Assembly (NCBI GenBank): GCA_947474495.1
Contig: CANJIM010000020.1
Coordinates: 1-41,683 of the forward strand
Origin: Rhodospirillaceae bacterium
Lineage (GTDB): Bacteria; Pseudomonadota; Alphaproteobacteria; SMXQ01
Direction: 5' to 3'
DNA: 41,683 nt
A program made the translations under genes and the position numbers. Within the stretch, counting starts at the first letter, position 1; every line of letters starts with the position of its first letter. Under the pieces are notes generated by a model. The model did not search any database. It saw only the letters and a list, made by a program, of their open reading frames with translations, and was not told the DNA's origin. Below, in pieces: positions 15,802 to 24,506 of the stretch.

Positions 15802-17022
15802 ATGAGCACTGACATGGCGCAGAAGGCGTCCGCCGAGTCGCCTGTGGCGGCGCGACGAGATTCTGAGGGGAAGGCGACGGGGGCGGCGAGCGCAGCCATT
15901 CGCCTGTCAGGAATATCCAAGACCTATCCCGGCGGTACGCAGAAGGCGGTGAATAGCCTGTCATTGGAGATCGCGGACGGCGAGGTATTCACCCTCCTTG
16001 GTCCCAGCGGGTGCGGTAAAACCACCACCCTGCGCATGGTCGCAGGGTTGGAAGAGCCGGATGATGGGGCGATTTATTTCGGCGAAAAGCCGGTCGTTGA
16101 CTTCGCCCATGGCATTAATCTGCCGCCGGAAAAGCGCGATATCGGCATGGTCTTTCAGTCTTATGCGATCTGGCCGCATATGACAGTCGAGGAGAATGTC
16201 GGCTTTCCGCTGCGCGCGCGCAAATTTCCGCGCCATGAGATTCCCGGCCGGATCGCCAAGGCGCTCGACCTGGTGGGCATGGGTGGCATGCAAAAGCGCC
16301 CAGGACCGCTGCTTTCGGGCGGCCAGCAACAGCGCATCGCCCTGGCGCGCGCCCTGGTGACCGAGCCGCGCATCCTGCTGCTCGACGAGCCTTTCAGCAA
16401 TCTCGACGCCAAACTGCGCGAGCAAATGCGCATCGAGGTCAAGCTGCTGCAGAAACGGCTAAATATCGCCGTGCTGTTCGTCACCCATGATCAGGTCGAG
16501 GCGTTGAGCCTGTCCGACCGCATCGCGTTGATGAAGGACGGTGTGATTCAGCAGCAGGGCTCGCCGCGCATGCTCTACGAGGAGCCGGTCAATGCCTTCG
16601 CCCGCGACTTCATCGGTCGCACGTTGCTGTTTCGCGGTCAGGTACGAGCCCACAACCCGTCGGGCCCATTGGCGATCGCGGTCGATGGCGCCCCCGACTG
16701 CATGGTGTTCGGCCGCTCCGTCGATCCCGAGGTCAAAACCGGCGATGCGGTCTTCATCGGCGTGCGGCCGGAAGACGTCGAGATTCTACCCGCCGAGAGC
16801 GTGAACATCCCGAGCGGCATGATGAGCGGCGTTGCCCATGCCGCGCTCTTCCTCGGCGAGCGCATCGAATACCAGGTCGACGTCGATGGCCAGCGCGACA
16901 TCGTGATCTTCGGCGACCGCCATAACCCGGTTCCCGAAGGCGGACGCGTCTGGCTGCGCTTGCGTCCCGAGGGACATAGCGTTTGGCGTAACGATTGGTC
17001 TCATAGCGAAGAAGCAAACTGA
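15802..17022 (+). CDS. ABC importer ATPase, ferric/spermidine-type (FbpC/PotA-like), system 1
   Basis: The protein is 406 residues from the ATG at 15802. A 44-residue low-complexity N-terminus precedes the nucleotide-binding domain: Walker A GPSGCGKTT, Q-loop VFQSYAIWPHM, signature LSGGQQQR, Walker B RILLLDEPFSNLDAKL and switch histidine FVTHD. The C-terminal third is a TOBE-type regulatory domain (GVRPEDVEILP and after). It powers import through the fused permease at 18244 with the binding protein at 17066. Its place inside the aromatic operon implies uptake of the pathway substrate, although the closest named relatives move iron or polyamines. An in-frame TTG at 15784 is a less likely start. 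Confidence 0.93.
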   Translation: MSTDMAQKASAESPVAARRDSEGKATGAASAAIRLSGISKTYPGGTQKAVNSLSLEIADGEVFTLLGPSGCGKTTTLRMVAGLEEPDDGAIYFGEKPVVDFAHGINLPPEKRDIGMVFQSYAIWPHMTVEENVGFPLRARKFPRHEIPGRIAKALDLVGMGGMQKRPGPLLSGGQQQRIALARALVTEPRILLLDEPFSNLDAKLREQMRIEVKLLQKRLNIAVLFVTHDQVEALSLSDRIALMKDGVIQQQGSPRMLYEEPVNAFARDFIGRTLLFRGQVRAHNPSGPLAIAVDGAPDCMVFGRSVDPEVKTGDAVFIGVRPEDVEILPAESVNIPSGMMSGVAHAALFLGERIEYQVDVDGQRDIVIFGDRHNPVPEGGRVWLRLRPEGHSVWRNDWSHSEEAN

Positions 17023-17065
17023 TAACGGCGAATATGCCGGCGCAGATACAACAGGGAGAGACGAC

Positions 17066-18184
17066 ATGATCCGCAAGCTTATCGCAAGCGCCGCTTTGAG
17101 CGCCTTGCTGCTCCTGCCGACGACGGCTTCGGCGGCGCCCAATACGCCGGAATGGGAAGCCTTGGTCAAAGCCGCGAAGGCGGAAGGCAAGGTCGAGGTG
17201 ATTCTGTCGGGACAAGTGCCGCAGCGCTTGCGCCCAGCTTTCGCCGAGTTCGAGAAGCTCTATGGCGTGAAGGTCAATTTCCAGACCGGTGGCGGCAACG
17301 CCCATGCCGACCGGATTCTCGCCGAGCGCAAGCTCGGCCGCTTTACGCTCGATGTCTGGCTCGGCGGCGCCAACACGGCGCTGGTGCAGCTCTATCCCAA
17401 CAAGGCGCTGGCGCGGTTTGACGAGTTGCTGATCGACCCCGAGGTGACCGATACCTCCAAATGGTTCCAGGGCAAGCACCATTATACCGATCCGGAAGGG
17501 CGCTACATCTTCACCTGGGGCGCTTCGCCGACCTACAACATCGCCTACAACACCAAGCTCGTTGATCCCAACGAGATCAAGTCCTACGCCGATCTGCTCA
17601 ATCCGAAATGGAAGGGCAAGATCGTGTCCTGGTCGCCGGCCAATCAGGGTACCGGCGCCTCGAGCGTGCCGATGTTCATGAACCCCAAGATCGGCGAGGA
17701 ATGGTTCCGCCGCTGGGCCACGGAGATGAATGTGACGATCGTCACCGACGCGCGCCAAGGCGCCGAATGGGTGGCGATCGGCCGCTTCCCGATCGGCATG
17801 TTCGGCCTCAACACGCAGGCCGAATCCTTGAAAGATCAGGGTTTCCCGATCAAGGACTATCTCCCGCATCCGATGGCCGAAGGCGAGGTGCTGTCATCCT
17901 CGGCGGCCAACATGATGGTGATGGACCGCGCGCCGAACCCGAACGCGAGCAAGCTTTTCGTCAATTGGGTGCTGAGCAAGGCCGGTCAGACCGCCTTCAT
18001 CAAGGCGGCGGAAAAAATGGATTCGTTGCGCACCGATACGCCCAAGGATTTCCTCGATGTTCAATACCGCATCCAGCCAAACGCCAACTACATCGTGCCG
18101 TTCTCCGATCCTGAATACATCGACAAGCAGGATGAAATGCTCGCCCGCATGAAGAAAATCATGCAGGACGCTGGGTATCGCTAA
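17066..18184 (+). CDS. Periplasmic ABC solute-binding protein (family 1), system 1
   Basis: This 372-residue protein starts with a signal peptide (MIRKLIASAALSALLLLPTT, cleavage after ASAA). The mature region opens WEALVKAAKAEGKVEV, as in FbpA/AfuA-type and putrescine-type binding proteins. I see no adjacent tyrosine pair of the kind that binds Fe(III) in FbpA. This makes iron less likely and an organic ligand more likely. A shared RQGAEWVxxGRxPI block links it to the binding protein at 29116. A ribosome site (AGGGAGAG) precedes the ATG. A strong stem-loop follows the stop codon, ahead of the permease gene. Confidence 0.92.
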   Translation: MIRKLIASAALSALLLLPTTASAAPNTPEWEALVKAAKAEGKVEVILSGQVPQRLRPAFAEFEKLYGVKVNFQTGGGNAHADRILAERKLGRFTLDVWLGGANTALVQLYPNKALARFDELLIDPEVTDTSKWFQGKHHYTDPEGRYIFTWGASPTYNIAYNTKLVDPNEIKSYADLLNPKWKGKIVSWSPANQGTGASSVPMFMNPKIGEEWFRRWATEMNVTIVTDARQGAEWVAIGRFPIGMFGLNTQAESLKDQGFPIKDYLPHPMAEGEVLSSSAANMMVMDRAPNPNASKLFVNWVLSKAGQTAFIKAAEKMDSLRTDTPKDFLDVQYRIQPNANYIVPFSDPEYIDKQDEMLARMKKIMQDAGYR

Positions 18185-18189
18185 CACAT

Positions 18190-18220
18190 CGGCCGCGCGT
18201 TCATTCCGGACGCGCGGCCG
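18190..18220 (+). other. Intercistronic stem-loop after the system 1 binding-protein gene
   Basis: A perfect 11-bp GC-rich stem (CGGCCGCGCGT with ACGCGCGGCCG) encloses a 9-base loop, six bases after the stop codon. No T tract follows, so it is not a standard terminator. Stems in this position often protect the binding-protein mRNA from 3' decay and raise its level above that of the permease, as in malE-malF. Confidence 0.65.
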
Positions 18221-18243
18221 GTTGCAGTTGTATTGAGGTAGTA

Positions 18244-19998
18244 ATGGCTAGCACGACGATTGAGGTGACGCGTCCCATCCGTCCGGGCGCTAAAAAGAAG
18301 GTGCCCAAGATGGGCACCTTCATCATGGCCGTGCTTATCCTTTTCTTCGGCTTTTACGTCGTCTATCCGATCCTCCTGATTTTCGTGCAGAGCTTCAACG
18401 TTGCCGGCGTCATCGCCGGCGAATACAGCTTCAGCTTCGACAATTGGCGCAAGGCCTTCGCCGAGCCGGGCATCCTCGAAAGCCTGGGCAACACGGTTCT
18501 GGTGTTTGCCTCCTACACCGCGGTCAGCTTTCCCCTCGCCGTGGTGATTGCCTGGCTGCTGGCGCGCACCAAGATGCGCTGGAGCCGCGGGCTGGAGTTC
18601 ATGTTCTGGGTCTCGTTCATGCTGCCGAACTTGACCACCACCATCGGCTGGACCCTGCTGCTCGATCCCTATTTTGGCTTCATCAACGTCCTGGCGCAAA
18701 AGCTGCCGTTCGTGAACGGGCCGCTGTTCAACATCTATAGCGTCGAAGGCATCGTCTTTGCCCATTTGATGGCGAATGCGCTGTCGCAGAAGGTCATGCT
18801 TCTCACCCCGGCCTTCCGCAACATGAACATCACGCTGGAGGAAGCTGGCCGCATTTCCGGCGCCGGCAGCCTGAAGACGATGATGCGCATCACCCTGCCG
18901 GTAATGGTGCCGGCGATGGTCGTGGTCTTCATGCTTAACCTCGTGCGGATGTTCAATTCCTTCGAGATCGAGCAGATCCTCGGCACGCCGATACGCTTCT
19001 ATGTCTATTCCACGCGCATTTATGAATTGGTGCGCCACACCGAGCCGCCCGCCTATGGCCAAGCGACCGCGCTCGCCAGCCTGACGCTGCTGATCATCCT
19101 GGCCATCATCCCGCTGCAGCGTTGGCTGCTCGGGCGCCGCCAATACACCACGATCAGCGGCAACTATAAACCGGGCGTGACCGACCTCGGTTTGCTGCAG
19201 CCGGTGGCATTCGGCCTGGTGCTGTTCATCGTCGCGATGCTGACGATCGTGCCGGTGCTGACGCTGCTCGGCGGCAGCTTCATGACGCGCGCCGGCTTCT
19301 TCCAGGCGACGCCGACCTACACGCTCGGCCATTGGAAGATGGTGCTGTCGGATCCGATTTTCTTCCGCGCCCTGAAGACGACGTTCATTCTGGCGATCAC
19401 CACGGCCATCGTCTCACCGGTGATCTTCTCGATGATCGCCTACATCCTGGTGCGCAAGAAATGGCCGGGCAACGCCACGCTCGATTCGATCTTTTGGTTC
19501 AGTGCCGGCATTCCCGGCATGCTCTCCGGCCTGGGGCTGCTGTGGGTCATCGTCGGCACCCCAGGGCTCAGTTGGCTCTTCGGCACTATCTGGATCCTTA
19601 TCATCGTGACGGTGCTGCAAGGCAAACTCACCGCCGTCCAGATGTTCAAGAGCTCGTTCCTGCAAATGGGACAGGACATGGAGGAGGCCGCCCGCACGTC
19701 CGGCGCGAGCTGGACCTACGCCTATTTCCGCATATGGCTTCCCCTGATCGCGCCCACCCTGGTGCTGATCGGCATCCTCAATTTCACCTTGGCGGCTGGC
19801 GCGACAAGCAGCGTCATCCTGCTGGCAAGCCGCGACACCATCACGCTGTCGCTGCTTGCGCTCGAATACATGACCTCAGCGGCGGGTTCGTCACGAGAGG
19901 TCGCAGGTATCATCAGCCTGTTCGTCGTCGCCATGACCACGGGCCTGGCTCTTGTCGCGCGCTGGTTCGGCTTTCAAATCGGTGTGAAAAGCCGCTGA
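18244..19998 (+). CDS. ABC importer permease, two fused permease domains (FbpB-like), system 1
   Basis: This inner-membrane protein of 584 residues contains two complete binding-protein-dependent permease domains in one chain. Each has about six helices and one EAA loop that contacts the ATPase: LEEAGRISGAGSLKTMMRI in the first half and MEEAARTSGASWTYAYFRI in the second. Fusion of both halves is typical of FbpB/ThiP-type importers. GAGGTA stands before the ATG. It forms one transporter with the genes at 15802 and 17066 and lies between the first Rieske gene and the ring-cleavage genes. Confidence 0.94.
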   Translation: MASTTIEVTRPIRPGAKKKVPKMGTFIMAVLILFFGFYVVYPILLIFVQSFNVAGVIAGEYSFSFDNWRKAFAEPGILESLGNTVLVFASYTAVSFPLAVVIAWLLARTKMRWSRGLEFMFWVSFMLPNLTTTIGWTLLLDPYFGFINVLAQKLPFVNGPLFNIYSVEGIVFAHLMANALSQKVMLLTPAFRNMNITLEEAGRISGAGSLKTMMRITLPVMVPAMVVVFMLNLVRMFNSFEIEQILGTPIRFYVYSTRIYELVRHTEPPAYGQATALASLTLLIILAIIPLQRWLLGRRQYTTISGNYKPGVTDLGLLQPVAFGLVLFIVAMLTIVPVLTLLGGSFMTRAGFFQATPTYTLGHWKMVLSDPIFFRALKTTFILAITTAIVSPVIFSMIAYILVRKKWPGNATLDSIFWFSAGIPGMLSGLGLLWVIVGTPGLSWLFGTIWILIIVTVLQGKLTAVQMFKSSFLQMGQDMEEAARTSGASWTYAYFRIWLPLIAPTLVLIGILNFTLAAGATSSVILLASRDTITLSLLALEYMTSAAGSSREVAGIISLFVVAMTTGLALVARWFGFQIGVKSR

Positions 19999-20044
19999 CG
20001 GCGGAGCGTTTCCAATCGCAAACAATAACAAAGTGGAGGACCCT

Positions 20045-21046
20045 ATGATTATCGATATCCACGCGCATTTCACCGCGCCGGATAAGCTGTTCGCCTATAA
20101 ATCGAACCTGCTCGCGGGCCGTGGCGAATCAGTCAATAAGCTGAAGCTGAGCGACGAAGCGATCATCAAGGCGCTCAACGAGCCCGTGCACGGCGGCACG
20201 TCGCATTTGCAGCAACTCGACGAAGTGGGCACCGATGTCCAGATCATCTCGCCGCGTCCCTATCAGCTGATGCATTCGGAAAAGCCCGAGAAGATCGTGC
20301 GCGCCTTCACCGAGGCCTGCAACAATTTGACCGCGCGCCAGGTCGAGCTGTTTCCGACGAAGTTCGTCGGCATGGCGTCTTTGCCGCAGAACATGGGTGT
20401 GAGCCCCAAGAACTCCGTCGAGGAGCTCGAACGCTGCGTCAAGGAGCTGGGCTTCGTCGGCTGTCTGCTCAATCCCGATCCGACCGAGGGTCTTGGTCCC
20501 GTGCCGCCAGGCCTCGGCGACGAGTATTGGTATCCTCTTTACGAAAAGCTCGTCGAACTTGATGTTCCGGCAATGGTTCATGCCGCCGGCTGCCGCTGCG
20601 GCCGTCATGATTACACGTTGAATTTCATCATCGAGGAAAGCATCGGCATCATCTCGTTGATGAAATCGAAGGTGTTTCAGGATTTCCCGACGCTCAAGCT
20701 CATCATTTGCCACGGCGGCGGCGCCATTCCCTACCAGATCGGCCGCTTTGTCGCGGCGCGCTCCAAGCGCAACACCACGCCGTTCGTCGATAGCTTCCGT
20801 CAGCTTTACTTCGACACTGCGCTTTATACGCAAGACGCCTTGGAAATGCTGTTCCGTTGGGCCGGGCCAGATCGCTGCATGTTCGGCACCGAGCGGCCGG
20901 GCGCGGGTACCGCGAAAGATCCCAAGACCGGGAAGTGGCTGGACGACACGCGCCCGCTGATCGAGGGGATTTCCTGGCTGAGCGAAACCGATAAGAAGAA
21001 GATCTTCTCGGAAAATGCTCGCAAGGTTTTCAACTTGAAGCTTTAA
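20045..21046 (+). CDS. Amidohydrolase-superfamily hydratase, LigJ-like (4-oxalomesaconate hydratase type)
   Basis: The protein is 333 residues from the ATG at 20045, with GTGGAGGA before it. It opens MIIDIHAHFT and has blocks that I recall from Sphingobium LigJ: LNPDPTEG, WYPLYEKLVELDVPAMVH and CHGGGAIPYQIGRF. Predicted metal and catalytic residues are H6, H8, H178, H222 and E282. The glutamate in place of the usual aspartate is a LigJ trait. LigJ hydrates 4-oxalomesaconate, the product of gallate or protocatechuate meta-cleavage. The extradiol dioxygenase gene directly after it supports this pathway step. A decarboxylase of ACMSD type is the main alternative. Confidence 0.9.
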   Translation: MIIDIHAHFTAPDKLFAYKSNLLAGRGESVNKLKLSDEAIIKALNEPVHGGTSHLQQLDEVGTDVQIISPRPYQLMHSEKPEKIVRAFTEACNNLTARQVELFPTKFVGMASLPQNMGVSPKNSVEELERCVKELGFVGCLLNPDPTEGLGPVPPGLGDEYWYPLYEKLVELDVPAMVHAAGCRCGRHDYTLNFIIEESIGIISLMKSKVFQDFPTLKLIICHGGGAIPYQIGRFVAARSKRNTTPFVDSFRQLYFDTALYTQDALEMLFRWAGPDRCMFGTERPGAGTAKDPKTGKWLDDTRPLIEGISWLSETDKKKIFSENARKVFNLKL

Positions 21047-21054
21047 GGATGTGT

Positions 21055-21087
21055 CCGCTGTCTGCTTCGCTGCGGGGCAGACAGCGG
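21055..21087 (+). other. Intercistronic stem-loop between the LigJ-like and LigB-like genes
   Basis: A perfect 11-bp stem (CCGCTGTCTGC with GCAGACAGCGG) has an 11-base loop. It starts 8 bases after the LigJ-like stop and ends about 20 bases before the next start. No T tract follows, so a processing or stability role is likelier than termination. Confidence 0.6.
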
Positions 21088-21107
21088 CTGCTGTTCAGAA
21101 GGTTTGT

Positions 21108-22079
21108 ATGATGGCTGAAATCGTAATGGCGGTTGGCAGTTCGCACGGGCCGAGCATCCAGAGCCCGCCCGAGTTTTGGGCGCGGCTCGGCGAAGGCGAT
21201 ACACGCGATCCGCGCTTCGACTATGCCGCCCTGCTTGCAGCCGCCAAGCCTGGTCTCGAAGCGGAGATCACCCTCGACGTTCAACGCAAGCGGCATGCGG
21301 CGGCGCAGGCAGCGTTGGCGAAGCTGCAGACGACGATCGCTTCGGCGAATCCCGATGTCGTGATCGTCATCAGCAACGCTCACCGCATTCGCCCCCACGA
21401 TGCCCATCCGGTGTTCGGGATTATGCGAGCCGGCGTCTTTCCCGTGATGAAGCGTGCCGAGCAGCCATTCGATCCAGACTCCCGTTTCATCCCTGAGGAC
21501 AAGCGGCGCCCGGAAAAGATCGCTCAAGAGCGCCCTGGACATGCAGCCCTGGCGGACCATTTGATCGGGGGCCTGATCGGCGAGGGGTTCGACGTCGCAT
21601 GCGTCGACAGCTTGCCGGACGGGGTGGCGCTCGATGATGCCTTTTGCTTTCCCGACGAATGGCTTTTTGTCGGCCGAAAAATTCCGATCGTGCCGTTGAT
21701 GGTGAGCCGTGACCTGCCAAACCAAGCGACGGCAGGGCGCTGCTATGATCTTGGCCTGGCTTTGCGCCGGCAGATTGCCCTGTGGCCGACCAAACTGCGG
21801 GTCGGTCTCATCGCCTCCGGCGGTCTGAGCCATCAGATCGTCGACGAGGAGTTGGATCGCGAGGTTATCGCGGCGTTGAGCGGCGCCAATGCGGCGACCT
21901 TGCGCGGCTTGTCGCGCGAGCGCCTGAACCGTGCTCCCGGCACGCCGGAAATCCTCAATTGGGTCGTGGCTGCTGCCGCCATGGCGCCGATCAAAATGAC
22001 GCTTGTCGATTATCTGCCTTGCTACCGGTCGATGGCAGGCACAGGGCATGGATTGACCTTCGGATATTGGGCCCCTTAA
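21108..22079 (+). CDS. Class III extradiol ring-cleavage dioxygenase, LigB/gallate dioxygenase-like
   Basis: The protein is 323 residues from the first of two adjacent ATGs at 21108; an ATG start at 21111 is equally possible. LigB-superfamily marks are visible. GSSHGPS near residue 13 gives the first iron histidine. SNAHRIRP supplies a conserved active-site block. ASGGLSHQI corresponds to the GTGGMSHQ region with the catalytic histidine, and PEILNWVVAAAAM fits the later conserved helix. The family opens catecholic rings next to the two hydroxyls using Fe(II) and O2. No separate LigA-type small subunit is visible, as in gallate dioxygenases that act alone. Pairing with the LigJ-like gene points to a carboxylated catechol or gallate-type substrate. 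Confidence 0.88.
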   Translation: MMAEIVMAVGSSHGPSIQSPPEFWARLGEGDTRDPRFDYAALLAAAKPGLEAEITLDVQRKRHAAAQAALAKLQTTIASANPDVVIVISNAHRIRPHDAHPVFGIMRAGVFPVMKRAEQPFDPDSRFIPEDKRRPEKIAQERPGHAALADHLIGGLIGEGFDVACVDSLPDGVALDDAFCFPDEWLFVGRKIPIVPLMVSRDLPNQATAGRCYDLGLALRRQIALWPTKLRVGLIASGGLSHQIVDEELDREVIAALSGANAATLRGLSRERLNRAPGTPEILNWVVAAAAMAPIKMTLVDYLPCYRSMAGTGHGLTFGYWAP

Positions 22080-22108
22080 CCGGTCGTTGGACACGAGGAG
22101 ACGAACAG

Positions 22109-23302
22109 ATGTTGAGCCAAAGCGATAACGAAATTCTCACGAAGGTTGGGCCAGGGACCCCGGCGGGGGAGCTGTTGCGCCGTTATTGGCATCCTGTGGC
22201 GGTCGCCGGCGAATTGACCGCAGAAAAACCCATCAAGGCGGTCAAGATTCTCGGCGAGAACTTGGTCGTCTTTCGCATGCCAGCGAATGAAGGCGAGACT
22301 CAGCCGCGTTACGGGCTGGTCGCCGAACAATGCCCGCACCGTTTGGCGTCCCTGGCTTATGGACGGGTTGACGCGGAGGGCATCCGCTGCCCTTACCACG
22401 GCTGGAAATTCTCGCCGAACGGACGCTGCATCGAGCAGCCGGCGGAGCCTAAGGGCAGCACGTACAAGGACGAGATCGAGCACGCAGGCTATCCCGTGCA
22501 GAAGCTGGGAGGGCTGCTCTATGCCTATATGGGCCCGGCCCCGGCGCCACTTCTGCCGCGTTGGGACGTCCTGGTCCGTGAAGATGGCAAGCGTTGGATC
22601 GTCGCGGAATCTGTCATCGACTGCAATTGGCTGCAGGCGATGGAAAACTCGGTGGATCCGGCGCATCTCTATTGGCTCCACAACACGACGGGCCACCTCG
22701 GCGAGTTCTTGAAGAAGTACGAAGAGAAGCGCGAGTTCATCAAGTTCGAATGGGGCATCATGAAGCGTCGCACGACGCCGGGTAAAACCCCGGCAGACGC
22801 CCCGATGGTCGATGAGCATCCGTTGCTGTTCCCGACGATTTTGCGCCATGTCTCCAACGAAGTGCATGGCGAGCGCAGCGGCGAGAAGCGCTTCCGTCAC
22901 AATATCCAAATCCGCGTTCCGATCGATGATACGCACATCAAAGTCTATCGCGTGAATTTCGTGCCGAATGATACAGATCGCAGCCCGCCCGACATGGATT
23001 CACCATTTGAATATCGTCCGCTCAAGAGCGAGGAGGGTGAATATTTGATGAATATCGTCTCGGCGCAGGATTCGATGGCATGGGAAACGCAAGGTGCGAT
23101 TGCCGACCGTAGTCGTGAAAATCTCGGCGTGTCCGATGTGGGGATCGTCATGTTGCGTAAGCTGGTGAAGGAGCAGATCGACATCGTCGCCGCAGGCGGC
23201 GATCCGATGGGGACTATCCGCGATCCGGCAAAGAACAAAATCATCGTCATCGATGTCATCAACGAGCGGATGGGGCTGCGGCGCGGCATGGCCGCCGAGT
23301 AG
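22109..23302 (+). CDS. Rieske non-heme iron aromatic oxygenase, phthalate 4,5-dioxygenase-like (copy 2)
   Basis: The protein is 397 residues from the ATG at 22109, with GAGGAG upstream. The reading frame is open much further upstream, but that part overlaps the LigB-like gene and is not coding. Rieske ligands are C75/H77 and C94/H97; the iron site is D183, H186 and H191 in DPAHLYWLH, with QDSMAWETQG later. It is a close paralogue of the protein at 14546, with a few extra residues near position 60 (a QPRYG insertion). A bicupin gene follows 39 bases later, the same order as in the minus-strand pair at 28760-26294. No reductase gene is nearby. Confidence 0.95.
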   Translation: MLSQSDNEILTKVGPGTPAGELLRRYWHPVAVAGELTAEKPIKAVKILGENLVVFRMPANEGETQPRYGLVAEQCPHRLASLAYGRVDAEGIRCPYHGWKFSPNGRCIEQPAEPKGSTYKDEIEHAGYPVQKLGGLLYAYMGPAPAPLLPRWDVLVREDGKRWIVAESVIDCNWLQAMENSVDPAHLYWLHNTTGHLGEFLKKYEEKREFIKFEWGIMKRRTTPGKTPADAPMVDEHPLLFPTILRHVSNEVHGERSGEKRFRHNIQIRVPIDDTHIKVYRVNFVPNDTDRSPPDMDSPFEYRPLKSEEGEYLMNIVSAQDSMAWETQGAIADRSRENLGVSDVGIVMLRKLVKEQIDIVAAGGDPMGTIRDPAKNKIIVIDVINERMGLRRGMAAE

Positions 23303-23341
23303 GCGGAACTACCGCTCGGCAAGACAAAAAAGGAATTGGTA

Positions 23342-24472
23342 ATGGAACAGCAGAACGTCCAAGAACTTCGTAAAATGTCGCGACAGAATGCCTACAACAC
23401 ATGGCAATCCAGCGAAGGCATTCCGATTTACGACACGTTTTTCGTCGGCGACATGAAGACGCTGGAGCTTGGACGCTGGGAGCGTCTCGGGGCAGACGCC
23501 GCCTTCTTGAATCTGGAGGGAGCAGGTGATTCGAACAATTGCTATGTCGCAGAGATTCGCCCGGCCGGCTCGACCAAACCGATGCGCCACATGTACGAGG
23601 AATTAATCTATGTGCTGAAGGGCTCTGGCGCGACGGCGATCTGGAACGATGATGGAGTCAAGCATCGCTTCGAATGGCAGGCTGGCAGCCTCTTCTCGAT
23701 CCCGCTCAACGCCAACTTCCAGCATTTCAACACGAGCGGCCAGGAAGCGGCGCGCTATGTCGCGGTGATCACGGCTCCGGTCGTTATGAACATGTTTCAC
23801 AACACCGACTTTATCTTCAACAATCCGTACAGTTTCCGCGACCGTTTCGACGGTGAGAAAAAGTTCGACGGCGGCGGCGAGCTGTATATGAACAATCGCG
23901 GCACTTACAAGATTTGGGAAACCAACTTTGTTCCCAATGCCGACACCCATGAGCTTTATCGGCGCAACAATCGCGGTGCGGGCGGCTCGTATCTTTGTTT
24001 CGAGCTAGCGCATAGCACCATGGTCGCGCATATCTCGGAATTTCCGGTCGGCACCTACAAAAAGGCGCATAAGCACGGCCCCGGTGCCAATGTCATTATT
24101 CTCGGCGGCAAGGGCTTCAGCCTGCTGTGGCAGGACGGGAAGTGGGATGAGCGTGTGAAGGTCGATTGGCTACCGGGCAGCATCGTGGTCCCGCCATCGG
24201 ACTGGTTTCATCAGCATTTCAACAGTGGCAACGAGCCGGCGCGCTACCTCGCATTGCGTTGGGGTAGTAACCGCTACGCTTATCGGCCCGATAACGTCAG
24301 CCACGAAGGGGCGACCGATACCAGCGTAAAGGACGGCGGTGCGCAGATCGAATATGCCGACGAAAATCCGGAGGTTCATCGTCTGTTCGAGGCCGAGCTC
24401 AAGAAGAACGGCGCACCCTGCCATATGCGGAAAATGGTCGGCTGGTGCACGGGCACCGCGCACGACGAATAG
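23342..24472 (+). CDS. Bicupin protein paired with a Rieske oxygenase (copy A)
   Basis: This 376-residue protein has two cupin domains. The first (about residues 70-145) has RHMYEELIYVLKGSG and AGSLFSIPLNANFQHFN. The second (about 230-320) has AHKHGPGANVIILGGKG and PPSDWFHQHFN. In the first metal motif one histidine is replaced (MRH). In the second the usual glutamate is missing. So metal binding may be altered or confined to one domain. It is homologous to the protein at 26294-27451, sharing FEW-AGSLFSIPLNA and ISEFPVGTYKKAH. AGGAA precedes the ATG. Possible roles are a ring-cleaving dioxygenase, an isomerase or an oxygenase accessory protein; I cannot choose from sequence. Confidence 0.88.
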   Translation: MEQQNVQELRKMSRQNAYNTWQSSEGIPIYDTFFVGDMKTLELGRWERLGADAAFLNLEGAGDSNNCYVAEIRPAGSTKPMRHMYEELIYVLKGSGATAIWNDDGVKHRFEWQAGSLFSIPLNANFQHFNTSGQEAARYVAVITAPVVMNMFHNTDFIFNNPYSFRDRFDGEKKFDGGGELYMNNRGTYKIWETNFVPNADTHELYRRNNRGAGGSYLCFELAHSTMVAHISEFPVGTYKKAHKHGPGANVIILGGKGFSLLWQDGKWDERVKVDWLPGSIVVPPSDWFHQHFNSGNEPARYLALRWGSNRYAYRPDNVSHEGATDTSVKDGGAQIEYADENPEVHRLFEAELKKNGAPCHMRKMVGWCTGTAHDE

Positions 24473-24480
24473 TTGCGCCA

Positions 24481-24506
24481 GGGAGGGGGCGGATAGGCTC
24501 CCTCCC
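24481..24506 (+). other. Stem-loop after the bicupin gene, possible weak terminator
   Basis: A 7-bp stem (GGGAGGG with CCCTCCC) and a 12-base loop begin 9 bases after the stop codon. There is no T tract. It may mark the end of the aromatic operon, since a 234-base gap follows before the EutA-like gene. Confidence 0.35.

Noticed and set aside
21782-22108. Upstream extension of the second Rieske gene's open frame
   Set aside because: It overlaps the LigB-like gene in another frame and has no Rieske-family sequence. The ATG at 22109 has GAGGAG and the family N-terminus.
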